Position numbers and translations under genes: made by a program
NCBI RefSeq assembly: GCF_021246465.1
Contig: NZ_JAHRHK010000010.1
Coordinates: 117,675 to 154,967 of the forward strand
From: Nocardioides sp. R-C-SC26
Lineage (GTDB): Bacteria; Actinomycetota; Actinomycetes; Propionibacteriales; Nocardioidaceae
DNA: 37,293 bases
Direction: 5' to 3'
Shown here: positions 1 through 9,137 of the stretch, one piece after another
Layout of the letters: every line of letters begins with the position of its first letter
Numbering within the stretch: the first letter of the stretch is position 1
Notes under the pieces: generated by a model
Told to the model about the DNA's origin: nothing
Database searches by the model: none
The model's input: only the letters and a program-made list of their open reading frames with translations

Positions 1-7
1 GGACGGC

Positions 8-40
8 AGCGGCCCCGGAGACGTCGTCTCCGGGGCCGCT
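8..40. terminator. Hairpin at the window start, likely terminator of the F420 oxidoreductase gene
   Basis: A perfect inverted repeat: arms 8-22 (AGCGGCCCCGGAGAC) and 26-40 with a 3-nt loop. It lies 11 nt past the stop codon of the minus-strand gene that ends at 52. The stem is very GC-rich and lacks a clear U-tract, as is usual for actinobacterial terminators. What lies to the left is outside the window, so it could also serve a plus-strand gene. Confidence 0.7.
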
Positions 41-51
41 GTGAACTCCGG

Positions 52-1095
52 TCAGGCGAGCAGCTCGGCCACCCGTCGGATCTCATCGGCGGAACGGAAC
101 GAGAGCAGCAGTGTGGTCACGCCGGTCTCCTCCCACTGCGCGACGCGCTCGACCACTTCTCCGGCCGTGCCGATGATGTGCATGTCGTCGACGAGCTCGT
201 CGGGAATCAGCCGGGTGGCCTCGTCCTTCTTGCCCGCGAGGTAGAGCGCCTGGACCTCCCGCGAGAGGTCCTCGTAGCCCATCCGGATGAAGACCTGGTT
301 GTGGAAGTTCATCGACTCCGCACCCATGCCGCCCATGTAGAGCGAGACGTAGGGCTTCATCCCGTCCACGACGGCCTTCTTCTCAGCCGCGTTCTCGACG
401 ATCTGGAGGTGGCACGTGGCCGCGATCTCGAAGTCGGCCCGCGTGCGCCGCGCACCGGGACGAGCGAACCCCTCGTCGAGCCACGGCTGATACATGCCGG
501 CCGACTTGGGCGTATAGAAGATCGGGATCCAGCCGTCGGCGATCTCGGCGGTCTGGGCGACGTTCTTCGGCCCCTCGGCTCCGAGCCAGATCGGGACGTC
601 GGCGCGCAACGGGTGCACGATCGGCTTCAGGGGCTTGCCCAGGCCGAGCGAGCCCGGTCCGTTGTAGGGCAGGGGGTAGTGCGGGCCGTCGTTCGTCACC
701 GGCGCCTCGCGCGCGAGCACCTGCCGGATGATCGAGACCACCTCGCGGGTTCGGGCGAGCGGCTTCGCGAACGGCTGGCCGTACCAGCCCTCGACCACCT
801 GCGGGCCGCTCACGCCCATCCCCAGGATCATCCGACCGTTGCTCAGGTGGTCCAGCGTCAGCGCGTGCATCGCGATCGAGGTCGGAGCACGCCCCGACAT
901 CTGGACGATCGAGGTGCCGAGCCGGACGCGAGAGGTGTCGCGGCCCCACCACGCGAGCGGCGTGAAGGCGTCGGAGCCCCACGCCTCGGCGGAGAAGATC
1001 GCGTCGAAGCCTGCCGACTCGGCGGCCGCCACCAGCTCGCCCGCGTTGGCCGGCGGCTGCGCCTGCCAGTAGCCCAGCTGAAGTCCCAGTTTCAT
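52..1095 (-). CDS. LLM-class F420-dependent oxidoreductase (Rv3520c-like)
   Basis: A luciferase-like (TIM barrel) oxidoreductase of 347 aa, predicted cytosolic and using reduced cofactor F420. The start MKLGLQLGYWQAQPP, then EAWGSDAFTPLAWW, RVRLGTSIVQ, GVSGPQVVEGWYGQ and GPKNVAQTAEIADGW, follow the M. tuberculosis Rv3520c family along the whole length. The ATG at 1095 is chosen because family members begin with this exact MKLGLQLGYW segment; a GTG nine bases upstream (1104) is possible. The gene diverges from the DUF35 gene across a KstR operator, so it is probably part of the steroid regulon. The substrate is not known; a role in reducing a steroid intermediate is inference from context. Family assignment is firm. 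Confidence 0.92.
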   Translation of the reverse strand: MKLGLQLGYWQAQPPANAGELVAAAESAGFDAIFSAEAWGSDAFTPLAWWGRDTSRVRLGTSIVQMSGRAPTSIAMHALTLDHLSNGRMILGMGVSGPQVVEGWYGQPFAKPLARTREVVSIIRQVLAREAPVTNDGPHYPLPYNGPGSLGLGKPLKPIVHPLRADVPIWLGAEGPKNVAQTAEIADGWIPIFYTPKSAGMYQPWLDEGFARPGARRTRADFEIAATCHLQIVENAAEKKAVVDGMKPYVSLYMGGMGAESMNFHNQVFIRMGYEDLSREVQALYLAGKKDEATRLIPDELVDDMHIIGTAGEVVERVAQWEETGVTTLLLSFRSADEIRRVAELLA

Positions 1096-1125
1096 GGGCG
1101 ACACTCTGGCAGAGACCTTGTCACA

Positions 1126-1147
1126 AGGCTAGAACGTGTTCTAGTTT
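1126..1147. promoter_or_regulatory. KstR operator in a divergent promoter
   Basis: TAGAACGTGTTCTA at 1130-1143 matches the KstR consensus TNNAACNNGTTNNA and sits in the 16-bp palindrome 1129-1144. On the plus strand TAGTTT (1142-1147) is a -10 box 7 nt before the ATG at 1155, giving a leaderless transcript. On the minus strand TAGCCT (1131-1126) fits a -10 box for the F420 oxidoreductase gene. The operator overlaps both boxes, so one bound repressor could silence both genes. Confidence 0.88.
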
Positions 1148-1154
1148 TCACGTC

Positions 1155-2117
1155 ATGTCTCGCACCTTGTCGGCGCCCGTGACGGTCGCCTTCGACTACA
1201 CCCGCTCAACCGGACCGGTGCTCGGCAGGTTCCTCACCGGCCTGCGCGACGGCGTCCTGATCGGTGGTCGCACCAGCGAGGGACGCGTCGTCGTCCCGCC
1301 GTCGGAGTACGACCCGGTCACCCACGAGCCGACGACCGACTTCGTCGAGGTCTCCCCCGTCGGCACGGTGACCTCGTGGACGTGGGTGCCCGAGCCCGTG
1401 AAGGGACAGCCGCTCGACCGGCCGTTCGCGTTCGCGCTCGTGCTGCTGGACGGCGCGGACGCGCCCCTGCTGCACGCGCTGGACGCCGGATCGCCCGACG
1501 CCGTCTCGACCGGTATGCGGGTCCAGGTGCGCTGGGCACCCGAGCGGGTCGGCCACATCACCGACATCGCCTGCTTCGAGCCGCTCACCGACGAGACGAG
1601 CGTCTCGCCGTCCGGCGGCGGGATCATCGAGGACCACCCGGTGACCGGAGTCATCACCCCGGTCTCGCTGGACTACATCTACGCCGCCTCGCCCGAGGAG
1701 TCGGCTTTCTACCGCGGACTCGAGCAGGGCCGCATCGTCGGTCAGCGCTGCCCCACCTGCGGCAAGGTCTACGTGCCGCCACGCAGCGCCTGCCCGTCCG
1801 ACGGCACGCCGACCACCGAGGAGATCGAGCTCTCCCAGACCGGCACGGTCACGACGTTCTGCATCGTCAACGTGCCGTTCCTGGGCCAGAAGATCACCCC
1901 ACCCTACGTCTCGGCCTACGTCCTGCTCGACGGCGCCGACATCGCGTTCCTCCACCTGATCCTCGACTGCCCGGCCGACGAGGTGCGGATGGGCATGCGG
2001 GTCAAGGCCGTGTGGAAGCCGCGCGAGGAGTGGGGCACCACGATCGAGAACATCAGCCACTTCGCGCCGACCGACGAGCCGGACGCGGACTACGACACCT
2101 ACAAGCAGCACCTGTAG
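1155..2117 (+). CDS. Tandem DUF35/OB-fold protein (Rv3521-like), predicted acyl-CoA-binding partner of Ltp proteins
   Basis: A 320-aa protein made of two DUF35 units. The C-terminal unit (about 175-310) has a zinc-ribbon segment RCPTCGKVYVPPRSACPSD followed by an OB-fold. The N-terminal unit (about 10-140) aligns with it (DGVLIGGRTSEGRVVVPPS against QGRIVGQRCPTCGKVYVPP) but has lost all the cysteines. Even the C-terminal ribbon has only three cysteines, with Asp where the fourth is expected. In the known steroid aldolase Ltp2-ChsH2, a DUF35 domain binds the acyl-CoA and is needed for activity; two Ltp genes lie directly downstream here. The start is leaderless, 7 nt after TAGTTT. A role as the DUF35 subunit of an Ltp3/Ltp4 complex is inference. 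Confidence 0.87.
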   Translation: MSRTLSAPVTVAFDYTRSTGPVLGRFLTGLRDGVLIGGRTSEGRVVVPPSEYDPVTHEPTTDFVEVSPVGTVTSWTWVPEPVKGQPLDRPFAFALVLLDGADAPLLHALDAGSPDAVSTGMRVQVRWAPERVGHITDIACFEPLTDETSVSPSGGGIIEDHPVTGVITPVSLDYIYAASPEESAFYRGLEQGRIVGQRCPTCGKVYVPPRSACPSDGTPTTEEIELSQTGTVTTFCIVNVPFLGQKITPPYVSAYVLLDGADIAFLHLILDCPADEVRMGMRVKAVWKPREEWGTTIENISHFAPTDEPDADYDTYKQHL

Positions 2118-2136
2118 AGGGACGGAAGCAGAGAAG

Positions 2137-3204
2137 ATGAGAGACGTTGCCGTCGTCGGGTTCGCCCAGCGACAGATGCAGGACTTCGACGGGTCCCCCA
2201 CCTGTGTGGAGTTGCTCGTTCCGCTGTTCAAGGAGTGCTACGAGCAGACCGGCTGGACCCGTCAGGACGTGGGCTTCTGGTGCTCGGGGTCCTCGGACTA
2301 CCTGGCCGGACGCTCCTTCTCCTTCGTCCAGGCCGTTGACGCGATCGGCGTCCTGCCGCCCGTCAACGAATCGCACGTGGAGATGGACCTGGCCTGGGCG
2401 ATGTACGAGGCCTGGTTGAAGATCCAGACCGGCGAGGTCGACACCGCGCTCGTCTACGCCTTCGGCAAGTCCTCCGCCGGCCAGACCCGACGGACCCTCG
2501 CGCTCCAACTCGACCCGTACACGATGACGCCGCTGTGGCCCGACACCGTGTCGCTCGCGGGCCTGCAGGCCCGTGCCGGCATCGACGCCGGCCTGTGGGA
2601 CGAGCGCGCCATGGCCGAGGTCGCCCACCGCTCGCTCACCGATGCCGAAGGCAACGAGCACTCGGTCCGCAAGGGGGGCTCCTCCGTCGAGGACCTCCTC
2701 GCCCGCCCGATGTACGCCGACCCGCTGCGCAAGCACGACTGCGCGCCGGTCACCGACGGCGCAGCCGCGATCGTGCTCGCCGCCGGCGACAAGGCCCGCG
2801 AGGTCCGGGAGAAGCCCGCCTGGATCACCGGGCTCTCGCACTTCATCGACCCCATCAGCATGGGCACTCGCGACCTGACCAGGTCGCCGTCCGCCCAGCG
2901 TGCCGGTGCGGCCGTCGACCTGAGCGGCCTCGACACCGCCGAGCTGCACGCACCGTTCTCACACCAGGAGCTGCTGCTCCGCCGCGAGCTCGGCCTGGCC
3001 GACGACGTGCGGATCAACCCCTCCGGCGGCGCACTGACGAGCAACCCGATGTTCTCCGGCGGCGGCATCCGGATCGGCGAGGCGGCCCAGCGCATCTGGG
3101 CCGGCGAGTCGAGCAAGGCGCTCGGGCACGCGACGTCCGGCCCCGCGCTGCAGCAGAACCTGGTGTGTGTGCTCGACGCTGACAAGAAGGAGCAGGGCAA
3201 CTGA
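2137..3204 (+). CDS. ltp4: Thiolase-fold lipid-transfer protein, predicted steroid side-chain lyase subunit (Rv3522/Ltp4-like)
   Basis: A 355-aa SCP2-thiolase-fold protein beginning MRDVAVVGFAQRQMQDF. The typical family segments KHDCAPVTDGAAAIVLA, LDTAELHAPFSHQELLL and NPSGGALTSNPMFSGGGIRIGEAAQRI are present. The nucleophilic cysteine of true thiolases is missing in the expected region (NESHVEMDLAWAMYEAW), so a thiolysis reaction is unlikely. Related Ltp2 proteins are retro-aldolases that release a short acyl-CoA from the D-ring side chain. The gene follows the DUF35 gene by 19 nt and shares its last base with the start of ltp3, so the three are one operon. Family is firm; exact substrate (cholesterol, bile acid or sterol side chain) cannot be read from the sequence. 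Confidence 0.88.
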   Translation: MRDVAVVGFAQRQMQDFDGSPTCVELLVPLFKECYEQTGWTRQDVGFWCSGSSDYLAGRSFSFVQAVDAIGVLPPVNESHVEMDLAWAMYEAWLKIQTGEVDTALVYAFGKSSAGQTRRTLALQLDPYTMTPLWPDTVSLAGLQARAGIDAGLWDERAMAEVAHRSLTDAEGNEHSVRKGGSSVEDLLARPMYADPLRKHDCAPVTDGAAAIVLAAGDKAREVREKPAWITGLSHFIDPISMGTRDLTRSPSAQRAGAAVDLSGLDTAELHAPFSHQELLLRRELGLADDVRINPSGGALTSNPMFSGGGIRIGEAAQRIWAGESSKALGHATSGPALQQNLVCVLDADKKEQGN

Positions 3205-4367
3205 TGGGCAAGCAGCCTGCAGCCGTGATCGGGGTCGGCCAGACCCACCACCGGGCCAAGCGCGACGACGTCTCGATGGCCGGCCTGTGCCGCGAGGCCA
3301 TCGACCGCGCGCTCGAGGACGCCGGGATGACCCTCGACGAGATCGACGCGATCGTCGTCGGCAAGGCGCCCGACCTGTTCGAGGGCGTGATGATGCCCGA
3401 GCTCTTCCTCGCCGAGGCCCTGGGCGCGGCGGGCAAGCCGCTGCTGCGCGTGCACACCGCGGGTTCGGTGGGCGGCTCGACGGCGATCGTCGCGGCCTCC
3501 CTCGTGCAGTCCGGCGTCCACCGCAAGGTGCTCACCGTCGCCTACGAGAAGCAGTCGGAGTCCAACGCGATGTGGGCGCTCTCCGTGCCCGTCCCGTTCA
3601 ACATGCCGGTGCACGCCGGCGCGGGCGGCTACTTCGCGCCGCACGTGCGGTCCTACATCCGCCGCTCGGGCGCACCGACCCACGTCGGTGCGATCGTGGC
3701 CGCCAAGGACCGCAACAACGCACTCAAGAACCCCTACGCCCACCTGCACAACGAGGGCACCACGGTGGAGTCCGTGTTGGCCTCCACCATGCTGTGGGAC
3801 CCGATCCGCTACGACGAGACGTGCCCGTCGTCCGACGGCGCGTGCGCGCTCGTGATCGCGTCCGAGGACGTCGCGGCGTCCTCGCCGAACCCGGCGTGGA
3901 TCCACGGCACCGTGATGCGGTCGGAGGCCACGACGGCCGCGGAGCGCGACCAGGTGAACCCCCAGGCCTCGCGTGACGCGGCCGCCGCGCTGTACCGCCA
4001 GGCCGGTATCACCAGCCCGATCGACGACATCGACGTCGCCGAGATCTACGTGCCGTTCTCCTGGTTCGAGCCGATGTGGCTGGAGTCGCTCGGCTTCGCG
4101 GCCCAGAACGAGGGCTGGAAGCTCACCGAGTCCGGCGCGACGGCGATGGACGGCGCGATGCCGATCAACTGCTCCGGTGGCGTGCTCTCCTCCAACCCGA
4201 TCGGCGCCTCCGGCATGCTCCGGTTCGGCGAAGCTGCCCTGCAGGTGCGCGGCCAGGCCGGCGAGCACCAGGTCGACGGCGCACGGCGAGCACTGGGCCA
4301 CGCCTACGGCGGCGGTTCGCAGTTCTTCGCCATGTGGATCGTGGGCTCGGAGAAGCCGGGCAACTGA
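3204..4367 (+). CDS. ltp3: Thiolase-fold lipid-transfer protein (Rv3523/Ltp3-like)
   Basis: A 387-aa member of the SCP2/lipid-transfer thiolase superfamily. It starts MGKQPAAVIGVGQTHHRAK and contains EDAGMTLDEIDAIVVGKAPD, the glycine-rich VHTAGSVGGSTAI, ETCPSSDGACALVIA and NCSGGVLSSNPIGASGML. The position of the thiolase nucleophile (…VHTAGSVGG…) has Ala rather than Cys, so, like its neighbour, it is probably a lyase or scaffold and not a thiolase. The ATG at 3204 overlaps the preceding TGA by one base. In M. tuberculosis the homologues Rv3521-Rv3522-Rv3523 stand in the same order, supporting a stable three-protein complex. Which of Ltp3 and Ltp4 carries catalysis is unknown. Confidence 0.9.
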   Translation: MGKQPAAVIGVGQTHHRAKRDDVSMAGLCREAIDRALEDAGMTLDEIDAIVVGKAPDLFEGVMMPELFLAEALGAAGKPLLRVHTAGSVGGSTAIVAASLVQSGVHRKVLTVAYEKQSESNAMWALSVPVPFNMPVHAGAGGYFAPHVRSYIRRSGAPTHVGAIVAAKDRNNALKNPYAHLHNEGTTVESVLASTMLWDPIRYDETCPSSDGACALVIASEDVAASSPNPAWIHGTVMRSEATTAAERDQVNPQASRDAAAALYRQAGITSPIDDIDVAEIYVPFSWFEPMWLESLGFAAQNEGWKLTESGATAMDGAMPINCSGGVLSSNPIGASGMLRFGEAALQVRGQAGEHQVDGARRALGHAYGGGSQFFAMWIVGSEKPGN

Positions 4368-4384
4368 GTCACGCGACCAGTCAC

Positions 4385-4390
4385 TAGGCT
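4385..4390 (+). promoter_or_regulatory. Leaderless -10 box of the methionine aminopeptidase gene
   Basis: TAGGCT fits the actinobacterial TANNNT -10 box. It ends 6 nt before the GTG at 4397, so the transcript would begin at or next to the start codon. This suggests map has its own promoter and is not simply the last gene of the ltp operon. No KstR-like site is visible. Confidence 0.6.
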
Positions 4391-4396
4391 CGTGAC

Positions 4397-5164
4397 GTGA
4401 TCGAATTCCGCACCCCCGCGCAGATCGAGGAGATGCGGCCGGCCGGCCGCTTCGTGGCATCGGTGATCTCCGCCTTGGCGGAGAAGGCCGACGTCGGCGT
4501 CAATCTCCTCGAGCTGGACGCGCTGGCCCACCAGATGATCCGGGACGCCGGCGCGGAGTCGTGCTACATCGACTACCACCCCTCCTTCGGGGCCTCGCCG
4601 TTCGGCAAGGTGCTGTGCACCTCGGTCAACGACGCCGTCCTGCACGGCCTGCCCTTCGACTACGTGCTGGCCGACGGCGACCTGCTCTCGGTCGACTTCG
4701 CGGCGAAACTGAACGGGTGGGTGTCCGACTCGGCGCTCTCGGTGGTCGTCGGTACGCCGCGGCCGGAGGACCTGCGCCTCATCGAAGTGACAGGCCAGGC
4801 GCTGGAGGCCGGGATCGCGGCCGCGCAGCCCGGCAACAAGCTCGGCGACATCTCCGCGGCCATCGGCGACGTCGCCCGCGCCGAGGGCCTGTCGGTGAAC
4901 CTGCAGTTCGGTGGTCACGGCGTCGGACGCACGATGCACGGCGACCCGCACGTGCCCAACGATGGGCGCCCGGGCCGCGGCCTGAAGCTCAAGCCTGGCC
5001 TGGTCATCGCGATCGAGCCGTGGTTCCTGCACACCACCGACGAGATCTACACCGACCCCGACGGCTGGACGCTGCGCAGCGCCGACCGCTCACGCGGCGC
5101 CCACATGGAGCACACCGTAGCGATCACCGCCGACGGTCCGCTGATCCTGACCGCGCGCGACTGA
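4397..5164 (+). CDS. map: Type I methionine aminopeptidase
   Basis: A 255-aa M24A metallopeptidase that removes the initiator methionine from new proteins in the cytosol. The five metal ligands are in place: Asp in LLSVDFAAKLNGW and Asp in GWVSDSALSVVVG, His in FGGHGVGRTMHGDPHVPN, Glu in VIAIEPWF and Glu in HMEHTVAIT. It begins IEFRTPAQIEEMRPAGRFVA, with no N-terminal zinc-finger extension, so it is the short bacterial form. The GTG start at 4397 is supported by the leaderless -10 box just upstream. It lies between steroid operons without a visible KstR/KstR2 site; this looks like an ordinary housekeeping or second-copy gene placed here rather than a steroid enzyme. Function is firm. Confidence 0.95.
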   Translation: MIEFRTPAQIEEMRPAGRFVASVISALAEKADVGVNLLELDALAHQMIRDAGAESCYIDYHPSFGASPFGKVLCTSVNDAVLHGLPFDYVLADGDLLSVDFAAKLNGWVSDSALSVVVGTPRPEDLRLIEVTGQALEAGIAAAQPGNKLGDISAAIGDVARAEGLSVNLQFGGHGVGRTMHGDPHVPNDGRPGRGLKLKPGLVIAIEPWFLHTTDEIYTDPDGWTLRSADRSRGAHMEHTVAITADGPLILTARD

Positions 5165-5212
5165 GACCCGGCCCCGACGGCGTCCCGCCCTGTCGCGGAC
5201 TCGGTCGACGAC

Positions 5213-5252
5213 GAGACTCGCCCTGGACCGGATCCGGTCCAGGGCGAGTCTC
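5213..5252. terminator. Perfect 40-bp palindrome between convergent genes (bidirectional terminator)
   Basis: Arms 5213-5232 (GAGACTCGCCCTGGACCGGA) and 5233-5252 are exact reverse complements with no spacer. The element stands between the stop of map (5164, plus) and the stop of the P450 gene (5265, minus). It would form the same hairpin in both RNAs, so a bidirectional terminator is the simplest reading. Confidence 0.75.
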
Positions 5253-5264
5253 TCGCGTCTCGGC

Positions 5265-6509
5265 TCAGGCGTAGCGGACCTGGAGGTCCTTGATGCCGTT
5301 GACCCACGAGTGGCGAAGCCGCTTGGGCTGCTCGAGGCGGGAGATGTCGGGCACGAGGTCTGCGAGGGCGTGGAAGATCAGCCGGATCTCCTGGCGAGCC
5401 AGGTTCGCTCCCAGGCAGTAGTGAGCACCATGTCCGCCGAAACCGACCTGCTGGTTGTTCTGGCGGGTGATGTCGAAGCGGTACGGGTCCTCGAACACCT
5501 CGGGGTCGAAGTTCGCCGCGGCGTAGAACAGGCCGACCCGCTGACCCTTACGGACGGCGACGCCGCCGACCTCGGTGTCGTTGAGGGCGGTGCGCTGGAA
5601 GACGCTGATCGGGCTGGCCCACCGCACGACCTCGTCGACCATGGTCTCGGGTCGCTCGGCCTTCCACAGCTCCCACTGGTCGGGGTTGTCGAAGAAGGCG
5701 TTCATCCCGTGGGTGATGGCGTTGCGCGTCGTCTCGTTGCCGGCGACGGCCAGCAGGATGACGAAGAAGCCGAACTCGTCGTCGGTCAGGCCGCGGTCGC
5801 CCTTGTGGGCACTGATCAGCTTGGTGATGATGTCGTCGCGCGGGTTCGCCTTGCGGTCGGCAGCCAGCATCATCGCGTAGGTCAGGATCTCCACCGACGC
5901 CGTCTCCGGGTCGCCCTCGATGTCGGGGTCGTCGGAGGCCAGCATCTGGTTCGACCAGTCGAACAGCTTGTGACGGTCCTCCTGGGGGACGCCGATCAGG
6001 TCGGCGATCGCCTGCAGCGGCAGCTCCGCGGCCACCTGCTCGACGAAGTTGCCCGATCCGGCGGCGAGCGCCTCGGAGACGATCGTGCGCGACCGCTGCT
6101 CCATGATCTCCTCGAGCTCGTTGATCGAGCGCGGAGTGAATCCACGGGAGATGATGGCGCGGTGCTGCGTGTGGTGCGGCGGGTCCTGGTTGAGCAGGAT
6201 CGTGCGCTGCAGCTCGATCTGATCGCGCGTCATGCCCTCGGAGAACCGGATGATCGCTCCGTTGACCTCGGTCGACCAGTCCTTGCTGTTCTTCGACACC
6301 GCGGCCACGTCGGCGTGCCGGGTCACGGCGAAGTAGCCGTTGCCCGACTCCTCCGCCATCCCGTCGAAGGAACCGCTCTCCTGCTCGACCCAGTGCACCG
6401 GCGCCTGCTGGCGGGCCGCCCGGAACGCGTCGTGCGGGATGCCCCGCTCGAGCAGGAACGGGTCGGTGTAGTCGCTGAATCCCTCGGGCAGGACGTCGCT
6501 GGCGATCAT
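5265..6509 (-). CDS. Cytochrome P450, CYP125-like (second paralogue)
   Basis: A 414-aa soluble P450. The haem ligand is the Cys of GFGGHGAHYCLGANLAR near the C-terminus; the I-helix AGNETTRN and the K-helix EVVRW (ExxR) are intact, as is HHTQHRAIISRGFTPRSI in the C-helix region. Long stretches (LPLQAIADLIGVPQEDRHKLFDWSNQM, by position about 170-195) match CYP125, the enzyme that oxidises C26 of cholesterol to start side-chain degradation. ATG at 6509 has GAGGAG 5 nt upstream. It follows the other CYP125-like gene by 40 nt on the same strand and is probably co-transcribed from its KstR-controlled promoter. The two are clearly paralogous; this copy has the more divergent N-terminus. Whether it takes a different sterol or the other C25 epimer is unknown. 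Confidence 0.93.
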   Translation of the reverse strand: MIASDVLPEGFSDYTDPFLLERGIPHDAFRAARQQAPVHWVEQESGSFDGMAEESGNGYFAVTRHADVAAVSKNSKDWSTEVNGAIIRFSEGMTRDQIELQRTILLNQDPPHHTQHRAIISRGFTPRSINELEEIMEQRSRTIVSEALAAGSGNFVEQVAAELPLQAIADLIGVPQEDRHKLFDWSNQMLASDDPDIEGDPETASVEILTYAMMLAADRKANPRDDIITKLISAHKGDRGLTDDEFGFFVILLAVAGNETTRNAITHGMNAFFDNPDQWELWKAERPETMVDEVVRWASPISVFQRTALNDTEVGGVAVRKGQRVGLFYAAANFDPEVFEDPYRFDITRQNNQQVGFGGHGAHYCLGANLARQEIRLIFHALADLVPDISRLEQPKRLRHSWVNGIKDLQVRYA

Positions 6510-6549
6510 GGTGTCTCCTCGACTCGTACGGCAGGTCTGGCGCGGCTGG

Positions 6550-7788
6550 TCAGCCGCGGCTGTAGCGGACGTGCATGTCCTTGACGCCGTTGAGCCACCC
6601 GCTGCGCAGACGACGCGGCTGGCTGACCAGCTCGATGTCCACCCCGGCGTCGGCGATGGCGTTGAACATCAGCTCGACCTCGAGCCGGGCGAGGTTGGCG
6701 CCGATGCAGTAGTGCGCACCGTGGCCCCCGAATGCCTGGTGCGGGTTCTTCTCACGCATCACGTTGAACGTGAACGGGTCCTCGAAGACGTCCTCGTCGA
6801 AGTTCGCACTGGCGTAGAACAGGCCGACGCGGTCGCCGGCGGCGATCTTCTGGCCCCCGATCTCGACGTCGCGCAGGGCGGTGCGCTGGAACGAGGCCAC
6901 CGGCGTGGCCCAGCGGATGATCTCGTCGGCCGCGGTCGCGGGACGCTCCTTCTTGAAGAGCTCCCACTGCTCGGGGTTCTCCAGGAAGGCGTGCATGCCC
7001 CACGTGATCGCGTTGCGGGTGGTCTCGTTGCCGGCAACGGCGAGCAGCACCATGAAGAAGCCGAACTCGTCGTCGGTCAGGCCGCGGCCGTCGACGTCGG
7101 CGCTGACGAGCTTGGTGATGATGTCGTCCTGCGGGTTCTTGCGACGCTCGTCGGCCAGGGCCATCGAGTAGGCGAGGATCTCCAGGAACGCGACTGCCTG
7201 GTCTCCGTCGACGTCGGGATCGTCGTAGCTCATCATCTGGTTCGACCAGTCGAAGACCTTGCTCCGGTCCTCCTGCGGGATGCCGATGAGGTCCGCGATG
7301 GCCTGCAACGGCAGCTCGGCCGCGACGTGCTCGACGAAGTCGTGCTCGCCTGCGGCGATGGCGTCGGCGACGATCTGCTCGGCGCGCGTCTTGAGGATCT
7401 CGTGGAGGCCGACGACGGCGCGAGGCGTGAACGCGCGCGAGATGATCTGGCGCAGCTTGGTGTGGTCCTTGCCGTCCTGGTTGATCATCATGAAGCCGGT
7501 CTGCTCGCGCTCCTCCTTCGTCATGTCGGGAGCGAAGCGGATGATCACGCCGTTCTGCGCGGTGGAGAAGTCGTTGGAGTTCTTGCTCACCGCCACGACG
7601 TCCTCGTGCTTGCTGAGCACCCAGAGACCGGTGTGGTCGGGGAACCCACCGAGGGCCTCGGGCGCCTGCTTGACGTAGGTCACCGGGGCCGTGCGACGCA
7701 GCGCGAGCATCTCGTCATGCGGGAACCGCTCGACCATGACGTCCGGGTCGGTCGGGTCGAAGGTGATGGGCTCGGCGGTGACGGTCAC
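6550..7788 (-). CDS. cyp125: Steroid C26-monooxygenase, cytochrome P450 CYP125
   Basis: A 412-aa P450 close to M. tuberculosis CYP125A1. Visible landmarks: KLRQIISRAFTPRAV, LPLQAIADLIGIPQEDR, AGNETTRNAIT in the I-helix, EIIRWATPVASFQRTALRD with the ExxR pair, and FGGHGAHYCIGANLAR carrying the haem Cys. No signal or membrane segment is present; electrons would come from ferredoxin partners not in this window. It performs successive hydroxylations at C26/C27 of cholesterol or cholest-4-en-3-one, giving the carboxylic acid that is then CoA-activated. The start is GTG at 7788, with GAGGGA 6 nt upstream. It is divergent from fadA5, as in M. tuberculosis (Rv3545c/Rv3546), and has a KstR operator 18 nt upstream. 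Confidence 0.94.
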   Translation of the reverse strand: MTVTAEPITFDPTDPDVMVERFPHDEMLALRRTAPVTYVKQAPEALGGFPDHTGLWVLSKHEDVVAVSKNSNDFSTAQNGVIIRFAPDMTKEEREQTGFMMINQDGKDHTKLRQIISRAFTPRAVVGLHEILKTRAEQIVADAIAAGEHDFVEHVAAELPLQAIADLIGIPQEDRSKVFDWSNQMMSYDDPDVDGDQAVAFLEILAYSMALADERRKNPQDDIITKLVSADVDGRGLTDDEFGFFMVLLAVAGNETTRNAITWGMHAFLENPEQWELFKKERPATAADEIIRWATPVASFQRTALRDVEIGGQKIAAGDRVGLFYASANFDEDVFEDPFTFNVMREKNPHQAFGGHGAHYCIGANLARLEVELMFNAIADAGVDIELVSQPRRLRSGWLNGVKDMHVRYSRG

Positions 7789-7806
7789 GGGGGCTCCCTC
7801 TTGATG

Positions 7807-7820
7807 TGAAACACGTTCTA
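7807..7820. promoter_or_regulatory. KstR operator upstream of the two P450 genes
   Basis: TGAAACACGTTCTA matches TNNAACNNGTTNNA at every fixed position. It lies 18 nt upstream of the GTG start of cyp125 on the minus strand, where it would overlap the promoter. KstR is the TetR-type repressor of the upper cholesterol pathway and is released by a cholesterol-derived CoA thioester; the kstR gene itself is not in this window. Confidence 0.85.
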
Positions 7821-7880
7821 CTTGGGCGCCAGACTACATACCGTCGGTATTTGACGAAAGGGTTTCGTCGGCGATTCTGA

Positions 7881-9113
<1,233 letters not shown>

Positions 9114-9137
9114 GCTCGGCTGGGTGTCTCGGCCGAC

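Noticed and set aside
2454..4460. 668-codon open frame on the minus strand
   Set aside because: It lies antisense to ltp4 and ltp3. The sequence is Arg/Ala/Gly/His-rich with no family motifs, the usual shadow of high-GC coding DNA.
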